A stretch of DNA of 11,804 nucleotides from Nitratifractor sp. (GCA_015490055.1 WFYP01000017.1:1-11804); one strand, 5' to 3'; positions 4,770 to 11,804 are shown, counted from the stretch's first letter. The notes: generated from the letters alone by a model not told the origin. Made by a program: numbers and translations.

Positions 4770-7486
4770 ACTTTTACTATCTCGACCCCACTCTCTAGCA
4801 TATACAAAATATAACCTTCACACTCTTTATTTTCTATACTCTTTAGTGCCTCCACGTAGTTAGCAACTTGTTCGGTGTGTTTTTTGGCGAAGTTTTTGGA
4901 GCTTTTGTAGTCGAATATTATATTTTTGTTCTTGCCTTTGGCTAGCAAGTCTAATTGGTAGAATTTTTCTTTGTAGACTATTGGTTGTTCTTTTAGTAGT
5001 TTGGTCTCATCTATCAGCCCATAAAACTCTTGGTTAGCTAGTAAATTGTTAGCTCTTTTTTCTATGCTTTTTATCTGCCATGGCTCTAGCTTAGAGCCGT
5101 AGCGGTTGGTTACGGCTTGGATGGCTACATTTATGCTTGCTGGGTTTTTAAAATCTAGCATCTCTAGGCAGTAGTGCAAGGCTTCTCCGAAGTTTAGGGC
5201 GTTGTAGTCCATTAGTTCACTCTCTTCGGTCTCTACGCTTTCTACCTCTTGGCGTCCGTAACTGCTAATATGCGTTGCAAGTGGGGCCAGCTCTGCTTTT
5301 GGCTCTTTGCGTTCTGGCTCTATTTTGCCATATGTTGCATCTTCTAGCTCTAGTACTTTAAACTCTGAGGATTTATCTTTTTGTACTACTATCATACTAA
5401 GCTCTGCACGCGTTAAGGCAACATATAGCAAGTTTAGTTTATCTTTCTCTTGTAGCTCTTTCTCTTTTTGCAAAGCGGTAGCATATTGTGGTATAAAGTT
5501 CTCTTTTTTAGAGTGTTTGTAAAATACTTTATCTATCTTAATTGGCGTAGAGTTTTTAAAAAGCAACATATCTCGGCTAGGTGGTCTGCCACCAAAACGG
5601 TCGGCAACTATTACATGTTTAAACTCTAAGCCTTTAGAGCCGTGGATTGTCATAATTTGCAAGCCACCTTTAGATTCTTTGGCTAGTTCGATATTAGAGG
5701 TACTAAACTCATCTAAAAAGCTCTCGATTGTGCTAAAGCCTTTTGCAAAATCTAGCAGTTTTAAGATATTTAAATCGCCTCCAAAGTAGCTATACTCTTT
5801 AACTATTCGCTCTAGTGCATCAAATGGGCATAAATAGCTTTTAAACCAGCTAAAGTCCACACTCTCCAAGCCTAATTTTTGTTTAAATGGTTCTATATAA
5901 ATCTCTTCGCCATAAACCAAATACTCTAACACCCCAACAAGCGCAGCTATTTTTTGGTTAAACCTAAGCGAACTAGATGTTTTAAGTTGCGAATCTATAC
6001 CAAAGCTTTTTAAATACTCCTGCATTGCAATTCCATCTTTGTTTGCAAATAGTAAAATAGCAATATCTTCTAATGCCACGCCACTATTTAGTAAAAATTC
6101 TACCTTCTCTTTTGTCACCTGCTTTGGCTCTTCGCTTCTTAGTACTTGCACAAAACCAGCTGTTTCGCTCTTTGCTTTTTGCTCTACAAAGTTTGGTATT
6201 TTGCCTTTAAACCAGCTATTGGTTTTCTCTACAATTAGCCTTGCACTTCTGTAGTTAGTATCTAGCGTTGCAACTTCTATACCGTACTCATTAGCAATAT
6301 ATTCAAACAGCTCCTCTACCCCTCCACGGAAGCGATAGAGCGACTGCTTAACATCGCCAACATAGAAAAATGTTCTAAAATCGCTCTGCCCTACTCCTGC
6401 AAATATCTCATCTATTAGTGGCTTTAAAATCAGGTATTGCAGTGCAGATGTATCTTGAAACTCATCTAGCAGTATATGTTTAAATTTTGTATCTAGCTTA
6501 AAGTACAAAAACTCTTTAGTAATTTCGCTACTTAGCAGGCGGTGGGTAAAGTATAAAATATCGTTAAAGTTTAACTCGCTCTTTGCTCTTATTTGCTCGA
6601 TTCTTACATTTTTGTATCTATCAAATATCTTAAACAGATAATGCAGTATTGTGCCCTCTAACTCTTTATGGTAAGTTGCAATTTTGGCTTTTAAGTCTAA
6701 AAACAGAGTATCTATTTGTGGCTCTTTTTCGATATATTTTTTATAAAACCTATGCTCGCTTAGGCTCTCTTTGTCAAAAACACCCTTTTTTACAAACTCT
6801 TTTAACTCGCACTCTTCAAAGTTTTTAATTGCACTTGCACTTGCCCCAACATTTTGCACCAACTCCAAAAGCTGAACTCTTAAAGCATCTATCTCTTTAG
6901 CTATTGGCTCTAGGTTGCAAACTCTATACTCAGCTTCTGGAAGCAGAGCATCTATTTGATACAAGCTATTTAAAAGCTCTACTACATCTTCGCTTTTTCG
7001 TTTGTTTAAGTTTATAGATAGCTTTACTAAGCTCTGCATTTCTCCATATCTCTCTAAGTCTATTAAAAACTCTTCGTTTAGTGCCTTTTGCCCCCTATCT
7101 TTTATGCTAAAGTCTGGCTCTAGCCCAATATGCAAAGCACACGAGCGAAGTATCGAGCTAAAGAAGCTATCTAGCGTTACAATATGGTTTTGGCTCTTTA
7201 AAAATCGGCTTAGAATTTTGGGCTGATTTTTCAAAATAAATTCTCTATCTAGCCCATATTCACTAACCAAACTATCTACAAAGCCTTGCTCTTTATCTAA
7301 GTTTTTAAGAAGCTTCAAAACCCTTTGCTTCATCTCGTTTGCAGCCTTTTTTGTAAAGGTTGCGGCTAGTATTTCGCTAGGGTTTTGCTCTAAAAAAAGC
7401 AGTGCAATATAACGCAGAGCTAGGGCATATGTTTTACCACTACCAGCTGAAGCAGAGTATGCAAAAAATTGTTTATTTGTCATCAT
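4766..7486 (-). CDS. addA: AddA-type helicase-nuclease (RecB-like)
   Basis: A 906-residue UvrD-type helicase fused to a RecB-family nuclease, the subunit that with AddB resects double-strand breaks and loads RecA. Helicase motifs: Walker A SAGSGKT (13-19), Ia TFTKKAANEM (43-52), II LLDEFQDT (339-346), III GDVKQSLYRFRGG (377-389), IV NYRS (411-414), V IHGSKGLEF (614-622), VI LLYVALTRAE (686-695). The C-terminal nuclease shows GEALHYCLEM (767-776), QLDLLAKG with D846, FDYKSS with D859 and K861, and EQVANY (Q873, Y877), a complete PD-(D/E)XK set. Length matches the Campylobacterota AddA/'RecB-like' family, shorter than Firmicutes AddA. The ATG at 7486 shares its A with the TAA of nnr; a second ATG follows immediately. 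The partner addB is not in the window. Confidence 0.93.
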   Translation of the reverse strand: MMTNKQFFAYSASAGSGKTYALALRYIALLFLEQNPSEILAATFTKKAANEMKQRVLKLLKNLDKEQGFVDSLVSEYGLDREFILKNQPKILSRFLKSQNHIVTLDSFFSSILRSCALHIGLEPDFSIKDRGQKALNEEFLIDLERYGEMQSLVKLSINLNKRKSEDVVELLNSLYQIDALLPEAEYRVCNLEPIAKEIDALRVQLLELVQNVGASASAIKNFEECELKEFVKKGVFDKESLSEHRFYKKYIEKEPQIDTLFLDLKAKIATYHKELEGTILHYLFKIFDRYKNVRIEQIRAKSELNFNDILYFTHRLLSSEITKEFLYFKLDTKFKHILLDEFQDTSALQYLILKPLIDEIFAGVGQSDFRTFFYVGDVKQSLYRFRGGVEELFEYIANEYGIEVATLDTNYRSARLIVEKTNSWFKGKIPNFVEQKAKSETAGFVQVLRSEEPKQVTKEKVEFLLNSGVALEDIAILLFANKDGIAMQEYLKSFGIDSQLKTSSSLRFNQKIAALVGVLEYLVYGEEIYIEPFKQKLGLESVDFSWFKSYLCPFDALERIVKEYSYFGGDLNILKLLDFAKGFSTIESFLDEFSTSNIELAKESKGGLQIMTIHGSKGLEFKHVIVADRFGGRPPSRDMLLFKNSTPIKIDKVFYKHSKKENFIPQYATALQKEKELQEKDKLNLLYVALTRAELSMIVVQKDKSSEFKVLELEDATYGKIEPERKEPKAELAPLATHISSYGRQEVESVETEESELMDYNALNFGEALHYCLEMLDFKNPASINVAIQAVTNRYGSKLEPWQIKSIEKRANNLLANQEFYGLIDETKLLKEQPIVYKEKFYQLDLLAKGKNKNIIFDYKSSKNFAKKHTEQVANYVEALKSIENKECEGYILYMLESGVEIVKV

Positions 7487-8898
7487 TATGCAATTTCCGC
7501 AAGTAAATCTATAATATCTGTAGGCAGGAGATAGTAGTTAGGTTTATCAAATTTTTGTGAAGCAAGAGCAAGTGCTAGAGAGCCATTAATTGCTGCATCT
7601 TTTGCTGTGTAACCTTGGGCTAAAAGCGAGACAATAAGCCCACTTAGCACATCGCCACTTCCACCCTTTGCTAAAACCGAGCTTCCTAAAGAGTTTATAT
7701 ACAGCTCGCCATTTTTTGCAATAATTGTGTTTGCCCCTTTTAAAAGTAGCGTAACATTTGGAAATTTAGCACTAAACTCTCGTGCTAGTTTAAAGCGGTT
7801 CTCTTGCACTTGTTTAATGGTTATATCTATATTTTTAAGCAGTTTCAAAACCGATACAAACTCTTTTGGATGTGGTGTTATTACAACTTCTCGATTTTGC
7901 TTTATTATATTTAAAAGCTCCTTTTTATAGAGGGCATCGGCATCTAAAACTATTGGAGTATCGCTATTTATTACCTCTTTATTTAAAAGCTCCTCTTCAA
8001 AAAAGTTACCAAGCCCCATACCTATGGCAATGGCTGTAGCATTTTTTGGTGTAGTAGTTGATCTCATTAAAAATGGTGGGCAATTTACTTTTTCGTGCAC
8101 TACTAAAGTTGTAAGTCCTGCCCCAAATCTTGCTGCTGCTGTTGCACTAATTATACCTGCACCCTCTTTTTGTCCGCAAAATATCGAAGCGTGTCCAAAG
8201 CTTCCTTTGTGGCAATTTTTACTATCTCTAATTGGAGGCTTAAAATCGCTAGCTTCTAATAGATAAGTCTCGCTTACATCTTCATAAAGTTCTCTAGCAA
8301 CTCCTAAATTTGCTAGCATTACATCGCCTACAAAATCTTTTGCCAAATCGTTATACAGAGCCTCTTTTAAAGCACCCATAGTTATTGTTGTATCGGCTCT
8401 AAAAGCAGTAGGGCTTGGGTTTCCACTCTCATCTATTCCGCTTGGAATATCGCAAGCAATTTTATAAGCGTTTAGCTCGTTCATAGCTTCTACTATTGCT
8501 ACTGCTTGGCTGTTTAACTCTCGATTTAATCCTGCACCAAACAGGGCATCTACCACAACATCACAACTACTAATCTCTTCTACCAAATCTACACCAACTA
8601 AGCTAGCTCTCTCTAGCTGAATCTTTGCCATATCGCTTTTTACGCCAAAGGGAATATATAGTTTAATTCGATAATCTCGATGCAAAAGTCTAGCAAGTGT
8701 AATACCATCTGCACCATTATTACCTGCACCGCAGACTATTAAAATAGTGCTATTTGCATCAAATTTACCTCTTATAAAACTCTCCATAGAGCTTGCCGCA
8801 TGCTCCATTAATATATCTTCGTTTAATCCATATTTTTCGTAGCATTTTCTATCTAGTTCATAGCAACTCTTAAAAAGTTTTTGCATTTTTTGCCCCAT
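7486..8898 (-). CDS. nnr: Bifunctional NAD(P)H-hydrate epimerase/dehydratase
   Basis: Repairs hydrated NADH and NADPH: the N-terminal YjeF domain epimerises R- to S-NAD(P)HX and the C-terminal ribokinase-like domain dehydrates S-NAD(P)HX using ADP. N-domain signs: CGAGNNGADG (56-65), VVDALFGAG (115-123), CDIPSGID (149-156). C-domain signs: KGSFGHASIFCG (231-242), IGMGLG (292-297), LDADAL (318-323), TPHPKEF (341-347), LLLKG (384-388) and GGSGDVLSG (412-420). Both halves look complete at 470 residues. The first ATG (8898) has AGGAA about 11 bp upstream. A second ATG at 8886 with GGGG before it gives MQKLFKSCYEL, where family similarity seems to begin, so either may be used. It is the first gene of an operon with addA, one-base overlap. 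Confidence 0.93.
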   Translation of the reverse strand: MGQKMQKLFKSCYELDRKCYEKYGLNEDILMEHAASSMESFIRGKFDANSTILIVCGAGNNGADGITLARLLHRDYRIKLYIPFGVKSDMAKIQLERASLVGVDLVEEISSCDVVVDALFGAGLNRELNSQAVAIVEAMNELNAYKIACDIPSGIDESGNPSPTAFRADTTITMGALKEALYNDLAKDFVGDVMLANLGVARELYEDVSETYLLEASDFKPPIRDSKNCHKGSFGHASIFCGQKEGAGIISATAAARFGAGLTTLVVHEKVNCPPFLMRSTTTPKNATAIAIGMGLGNFFEEELLNKEVINSDTPIVLDADALYKKELLNIIKQNREVVITPHPKEFVSVLKLLKNIDITIKQVQENRFKLAREFSAKFPNVTLLLKGANTIIAKNGELYINSLGSSVLAKGGSGDVLSGLIVSLLAQGYTAKDAAINGSLALALASQKFDKPNYYLLPTDIIDLLAEIA

Positions 8899-8916
8899 TT
8901 GGTAAAAGTTCCTATT

Positions 8917-8927
8917 ATTTTAATATA
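8917..8927 (-). promoter_or_regulatory. Probable -10 region for nnr-addA
   Basis: On the minus strand TATATT (8922-8927) and overlapping TAAAAT (8917-8922) precede nnr by about 20-30 bp, predicting a very short leader that still holds AGGAA. It lies back to back with the rpsU promoter, 8-18 bp apart. Confidence 0.45.
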
Positions 8928-8934
8928 AATCTTG

Positions 8935-8940
8935 TATAAT
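8935..8940 (+). promoter_or_regulatory. -10 box of rpsU
   Basis: Perfect TATAAT preceded by TTG, with no evident -35. A small palindrome, AATTGC-AA-GCAATT, overlaps its 3' side (8938-8951), covering the predicted start of transcription near 8947. The rpsU leader would then be about 190 nt. Confidence 0.55.
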
Positions 8941-8949
8941 TGCAAGCAA

Positions 8950-9115
8950 TTTTTAAAACACTGCGTTTTTTTAAGCTTAGAGCTAAGTGCTCAGAGCATA
9001 GAGCTAATTGTGTAACTTCGTTACTTTTTTTATTAAAAAGAGGCAAAGCCACCTTATTAGCTCTAAGCTCTCAGCCCTATGCTCTTAGCTAAATTAAACG
9101 CAAAGTGTTTAATTT
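8950..9115. repeat. Large imperfect inverted repeat made of heptamers in the rpsU leader
   Basis: The inner arms each consist of five degenerate 7-bp units: AGCTTAG, AGCTAAG, TGCTCAG, AGCATAG, AGCTAAT (8974-9008) and ATTAGCT, CTAAGCT, CTCAGCC, CTATGCT, CTTAGCT (9056-9090). Arm against arm, 29 of 35 positions pair. The complementarity continues outward: AAAACACTGCGTTT on the left matches AAACGCAAAGTGTTT on the right. The right outer arm also folds on itself (AAATTAAAC with GTTTAATTT, 9091-9115) just before the ribosome binding site. It may be a MITE/REP-like insertion or a regulatory leader. It carries no reading frame. Confidence 0.75.
9012..9040 (+). promoter_or_regulatory. Possible attenuator in the loop of the rpsU leader hairpin
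   Basis: GTAAC-TTC-GTTAC (9012-9024) is followed by seven T (9025-9031), the form of a weak terminator. The same T-run can pair with AAAAAG (9035-9040), which would make a competing hairpin from CTTTTT (9024-9029). The stems are short and AT-rich, so this may be chance. Confidence 0.25.
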
Positions 9116-9123
9116 GAAAATGG

Positions 9124-9134
9124 AAGGGGGTGAT
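9124..9134 (+). promoter_or_regulatory. Very strong Shine-Dalgarno of rpsU
   Basis: AAGGGGGTGAT matches 10 of 11 bases of the full complement to the 16S 3' end, five bases before the ATG. It is much longer than the other sites in the window and fixes the rpsU start. Confidence 0.8.
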
Positions 9135-9139
9135 TTTTA

Positions 9140-9352
9140 ATGCCAGGAATTTTAGTAGGAAGTAGAGATAACTTCGACGATGCATACCGCAAGTTCAAAA
9201 GACAATGCGACAGAAACCTAATCGTTACTGAGGCAAGAGCTAGACAACATTATGAAAAGCCTGCCGAAAGACGCAAAAAAGAGAAAATTGCAACTAGAAA
9301 GAAAATTCTTAAAAAGCTTTATATGCTTAGAAGATACGAATCAAGACTGTAA
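9140..9352 (+). CDS. rpsU: Small ribosomal subunit protein bS21
   Basis: A 70-residue, strongly basic protein: MPGILVGSRDNFDDAYRKFK opens it, followed by the conserved bS21 segment with ARARQHYEKPAERRKKEK and a lysine/arginine-rich tail. This is the usual bS21 length. bS21 sits at the platform of the 30S subunit near the 16S 3' end and helps mRNA binding. It is likely a single-gene unit: own promoter, long structured leader, GC-rich hairpin after the stop. It is not linked to dnaG/rpoD as in gamma-proteobacteria. The combination of a near-complete Shine-Dalgarno with a bulky upstream hairpin suggests translation is tuned, but this is inference. Confidence 0.95.
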   Translation: MPGILVGSRDNFDDAYRKFKRQCDRNLIVTEARARQHYEKPAERRKKEKIATRKKILKKLYMLRRYESRL

Positions 9353-9358
9353 TCACTC

Positions 9359-9376
9359 TTGGGGCTTTTGCCCCAA
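9359..9376 (+). terminator. Hairpin after rpsU
   Basis: TTGGGGC-TTTT-GCCCCAA makes a 7-bp stem with five G-C pairs, seven bases after the rpsU stop. A run of A rather than T follows, so it is not a canonical intrinsic terminator; it may protect the 3' end or terminate poorly. Confidence 0.45.
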
Positions 9377-9453
9377 CTTCAAAAAAATAACTATTCACCT
9401 AAACAATCCAATTTTTTAATCGTTTATTAATTTTTTTCGGTAAAATCCTATAT

Positions 9454-9459
9454 TATAAT
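9454..9459 (+). promoter_or_regulatory. -10 box of purT
   Basis: TATAAT with a T-rich stretch upstream and a second candidate TAAAAT at 9441-9446. The ATG at 9478 is only 19 bp from the box, so the leader is about 12-25 nt and holds AAGGA (9468-9472). Nothing else coding is seen between rpsU and purT. Confidence 0.55.
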
Positions 9460-9477
9460 CCGTAAAAAAGGAAAACT

Positions 9478-10644
9478 ATGACTTTCACAACTCCACTAAA
9501 AGAGAATTCAATATCTATAATGTTGCTAGGCTCAGGCGAGTTAGGTAAAGAGGTTGCTATCGAGGCTCAACGACTTGGTATCGAAGTTATCGCTGTAGAT
9601 AAGTACGAGTATGCCCCTGCACAACTTGTTGCAAACGAAGCGGTAGTTGTAGATATGCAAGATAGAGAGGCACTTTTAGAAGTTATTAAACGCTATAAGC
9701 CAAACTATATACTCCCAGAGGTAGAGGCAATTAGTATCGAAGCACTTTTCGATGCCGAAGAGCTAGGTTTTCATGTAATTCCAAATGCCGAAGCGGTAAA
9801 TAAGACAATGAACCGCAAAAACATCCGCCGTTTTGCAGCCGAAGATTTAAGCTTAAAAACAAGCAAATACTTCTTTGTAAAAACGCTAGACGAGCTAAAA
9901 GAGGCAGCCGATAAAATTGGGTTCCCATGCGTTATAAAGCCGGTTATGAGTAGCTCAGGGCATGGGCAATCTATCGCAAAAAGTGCTAACAATATAGAAA
10001 AATCGTTCGAAATTGCACAAGAGGCAAGAGGCGATGCAAGCGAGCTAATTGTAGAAGAGTTTATTAAATTCGACTACGAAATTACGCTACTAACAGCCAG
10101 AAACGAAAAAGAGACAATCTTTTGCGAACCAATCGGACACATTCAGCAAGATGGCGACTATGTACAGTCGTGGCAACCAATGCCTATGAGCGATGTAGCT
10201 TTACAAAAAGCACAAGATATTGCAAAAGCTGTAACCGATGGCTTAGGCGGTCGTGGAATCTTTGGTGTAGAGTTTTTTGTTAAGGGCGACGAAGTTTACT
10301 TTAGCGAACTAAGCCCACGCCCTCACGATACAGGTATGGTAACGCTAATTACTCAAAGCCAAAGCGAATTTGCCCTGCACTTAAGAGCCGTACTTGGCTT
10401 ACCACTAAACTATACATTCTTTAGCCCAGGTGCAAGTGGTGCTTATAAGGCAAAAAGCGAATCTAAAGCCCCTATTATAGAGGTGCCAGATTGGGCATTC
10501 ACTACACACTCTTTTGTTAGAGTATTTGGCAAACCAGAGAGCCACAAGGGCAGACGCCTTGCAGTATCGTTAGTAATCGACGACGATGTAGAGGTAGCAA
10601 AAGCAAAAGCAAAAGAGATAGCCGACTCTATAAACGACAAATAA
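9478..10644 (+). CDS. purT: Formate-dependent GAR transformylase (PurT)
   Basis: An ATP-grasp enzyme of 388 residues (E. coli PurT is 392). It converts 5'-phosphoribosylglycinamide, formate and ATP to formyl-GAR, the third step of purine synthesis, without formyl-tetrahydrofolate. Visible: nucleotide-fold loop LGSGELGKE (17-25), ILPEVEAI (78-85), ATP-grasp lysine in FPCVIKPVMSSSG (149-161), FDYEITLL (198-205), GDYVQSWQPMPMS (226-238), FGVEFFV (262-268) and the metal/substrate segment ELSPRPHDTGMVTL (277-290). After SSSG the sequence is HGQ, whereas E. coli PurT, as I recall it, has KGQ at this ATP-binding loop; probably tolerated. Preceded by its own promoter. The next gene starts nine bases after the stop and is probably co-transcribed. 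Confidence 0.96.
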   Translation: MTFTTPLKENSISIMLLGSGELGKEVAIEAQRLGIEVIAVDKYEYAPAQLVANEAVVVDMQDREALLEVIKRYKPNYILPEVEAISIEALFDAEELGFHVIPNAEAVNKTMNRKNIRRFAAEDLSLKTSKYFFVKTLDELKEAADKIGFPCVIKPVMSSSGHGQSIAKSANNIEKSFEIAQEARGDASELIVEEFIKFDYEITLLTARNEKETIFCEPIGHIQQDGDYVQSWQPMPMSDVALQKAQDIAKAVTDGLGGRGIFGVEFFVKGDEVYFSELSPRPHDTGMVTLITQSQSEFALHLRAVLGLPLNYTFFSPGASGAYKAKSESKAPIIEVPDWAFTTHSFVRVFGKPESHKGRRLAVSLVIDDDVEVAKAKAKEIADSINDK

Positions 10645-10653
10645 GGAGAATAT

Positions 10654-11499
10654 ATGAGAGCAAAATTAAGAAGCATACTACCACTTTTATTAGCTATATA
10701 TATAATTGTAGATACGGTTTTAAAAGCAAAAAATATTGAGCTATGTTCAAGCACAGGGTGCGAATTAGCAGGCGAATTGCTTAAGTTTAACAGCACATAC
10801 CTAAACTACTTAGGCATAGCAGGGGCACTATTTTTAGTAATACTATCTTTAATAAAATCTAAAATGGCAGAGACACTATATGTTGTAGTGGCTGTAGCAA
10901 TGGTAGCTTTTGAGACACTTTTAATAACATCTCAACTAAACCTAAACCCAGAAGTTTGCAAATTCTGCCTTGGCGTTTACAGCTTTTTACTACTAATTTT
11001 ACTAAATGCAAATATAAGAGTTTTTATATACACAATACCAACAATAGCATCTATTTTTGTAGCTTTCTCTATCTTATCAATCCCAAAAAACAAGAAGCTA
11101 GTTACACAAAATGGCTTGTATTTAATAGCTTCTAAAACTTGCCCACACTGCAAAAAAACAAAAGCATTTTTAAACAAAGAGGGTATAAAATACAAAACAA
11201 TAAAAGCCGAAGACACAAACGCATTCTACTTTGCAAAGAGTTTAGACATAACTAAAATACCAATAGCAATAGAGAAAAAAGACGATAGCTACAAAGTTCT
11301 AGTAGGCGACAAAAAAATTATAGAGCACTACTCTAAAAAAGCCCCAAAAGAGGAGCAACAAACCAAAGAGCCAACCGAGCCGACACAAAGTCAAAACCAG
11401 TTCCAGCCAAAACTAAACCTAAGTGGCGACGAAGGTTGCACCTACAACCCAATAGAAGAGCCAAGCTGTGAGAGCGAAGATAACAGCACAGGTAAGTAA
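10654..11499 (+). CDS. VKOR-family thiol oxidase fused to a thioredoxin-like domain
   Basis: A 281-residue membrane protein. Five hydrophobic segments are visible (about 8-23, 50-67, 74-92, 104-121, 123-143). The VKOR signature is complete: loop cysteines C31 and C36 (LCSSTGC), S47 before NYLGI, and CxxC C102/C105 (CKFC) at the start of segment four. Residues 150-230 form a glutaredoxin/thioredoxin-like domain with CPHC (163-166) and a cis-proline region TKIPIAI. The polar, Glu/Gln/Thr-rich tail holds two more cysteines. With N-in topology both VKOR cysteine pairs and the CPHC domain face the periplasm, as in the cyanobacterial VKOR-Trx fusion. It probably makes disulfides, passing electrons to quinone in place of DsbB. 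The stop of purT overlaps its TAAGGAG ribosome site, so it is likely translated from the purT message, although unrelated in function. Confidence 0.85.
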   Translation: MRAKLRSILPLLLAIYIIVDTVLKAKNIELCSSTGCELAGELLKFNSTYLNYLGIAGALFLVILSLIKSKMAETLYVVVAVAMVAFETLLITSQLNLNPEVCKFCLGVYSFLLLILLNANIRVFIYTIPTIASIFVAFSILSIPKNKKLVTQNGLYLIASKTCPHCKKTKAFLNKEGIKYKTIKAEDTNAFYFAKSLDITKIPIAIEKKDDSYKVLVGDKKIIEHYSKKAPKEEQQTKEPTEPTQSQNQFQPKLNLSGDEGCTYNPIEEPSCESEDNSTGK

Positions 11500-11502
11500 T
11501 GG

Positions 11503-11508
11503 TAAAAT
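11503..11508 (+). promoter_or_regulatory. Possible -10 box upstream of the structured RNA
   Basis: TAAAAT in GGTAAAATAAT just after the VKOR stop. It would start a transcript near 11515. A second, nearer candidate is the extended -10 TGCTATTAC at 11558-11566, which would start at about 11572, exactly where the long hairpin begins. Between them lies a small palindrome AGCAAAT-TT-ATTTGCT (11546-11561). Confidence 0.35.
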
Positions 11509-11567
11509 AATACTAGAGCAAACTAGCATGTAAGAGAAATCATACAGCAAATTTATTTGCTATTACT

Positions 11568-11714
11568 GCACAATTTGAGATTTTCAGAAAAAGAGATTTT
11601 TTTAATTGCAGTGTTAAGAAAATGCAACTGTCTGAAACCGATAGGCTGAGTTTTGCATTTTTAACGGAAATTAAATAAATCTCCCGAAAATCTCATTTCT
11701 TGTGCGATTTTTTT
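11568..11714 (+). ncRNA. Structured RNA ending in a U-tract, candidate 6S RNA
   Basis: The stretch folds into one long hairpin interrupted by internal loops. Pairing arms from outside in: GCACAA/TTGTGC (11568-11573/11700-11705), TGAGATTTTC/GAAAATCTCA (11576-11585/11686-11695), GAGATTTTTTTAATT/AATTAAATAAATCTC (11593-11607/11669-11683), and GTTAA with AAAATGCAA against TTGCATTTTTAAC (11613-11627/11653-11665). A 25-base apical part includes CTGTC and GATAG. Seven T follow the closing stem (11708-11714). There is no reading frame. Length (about 140 nt), rod-like form and position beside purine genes fit 6S RNA, described in Campylobacterota as the purD motif. No decisive primary-sequence signature is visible, so a MITE or another small RNA remains possible. 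Confidence 0.5.
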
Positions 11715-11804
11715 GTTTCGTTTTTTTCTAAAAAAAATGAAAGAAGAAGCCCATATAAGTTAAGAATTAGAAACTTTGTTATGCCTTATTCAAAGTATGC
11801 ATTA
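11715..11804. other. AT-rich end of the window, no gene seen
   Basis: Contains T7-CT-A7 (11721-11736), which could fold as a weak hairpin. No start codon with a ribosome site and no open frame of note is seen. A gene starting just beyond the edge cannot be judged. Confidence 0.4.

Noticed and set aside
8974..9090. Riboswitch of a known class in the rpsU leader
   Set aside because: No conserved ligand-binding core of any class I know is visible; the structure is explained by simple heptamer inverted repeats.
10443..10796. 117-residue minus-strand open frame across the purT/VKOR junction
   Set aside because: It is antisense to two well-supported genes and shows no family motif.
11568..11714. 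tmRNA, SRP RNA or RNase P RNA
   Set aside because: None of the diagnostic motifs is present (tRNA-like ends and tag, GGAAG/GCAGCC core, or the RNase P conserved regions).

Overview
The window looks like the chromosome of an AT-rich Campylobacterota (Epsilonproteobacteria) species, possibly a free-living Sulfurimonas/Sulfurovum-type organism. The phylum call rests on the ~906-residue AddA/RecB-like helicase-nuclease, the 70-residue bS21, the bifunctional Nnr, PurT and a VKOR-thioredoxin fusion. It also fits the promoters, which have good TATAAT boxes and no clear -35. The genus is a guess. No 16S or other phylogenetic marker is present.

Left part, 1-4760, is accessory DNA. It opens inside an OLD-family (ATPase-TOPRIM) nuclease gene, which overlaps a UvrD-like helicase gene by 4 bp. 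This two-gene layout is that of Gabija-type (class 2 OLD plus helicase) phage defence. A 0.7-kb mosaic follows: two decayed 3' ends of an AAA_14/DUF4143 ATPase gene on the minus strand, each joined to a pair of REP-like TCCCAAAT palindromes. An intact ATPase gene (3421-4614) with the same 3' end lies beside them. Three 33-bp direct repeats, two with a palindromic core, sit just behind the -10 box of the intact ATPase.

Middle part, 4738-8898, is a minus-strand housekeeping operon: bifunctional NAD(P)HX epimerase/dehydratase (nnr), then addA, overlapping by one base. It ends in a terminator whose stem contains the addA stop codon.

Right part, 8899-11804, runs on the plus strand. rpsU has a ~190-nt leader built from a large imperfect inverted repeat made of degenerate heptamers, then an almost perfect Shine-Dalgarno. 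purT has its own promoter and is closely followed by a VKOR/thioredoxin fusion gene. Last comes a ~140-nt near-continuous hairpin with a U-tract, which looks like a non-coding RNA. 6S RNA (the 'purD motif' of Campylobacterota) is the best candidate.

The most interesting items are the ATPase 3'-end/REP array beside the Gabija-like genes, the 33-bp operator-like repeats, the heptamer hairpin in the rpsU leader, and the candidate 6S-like RNA.
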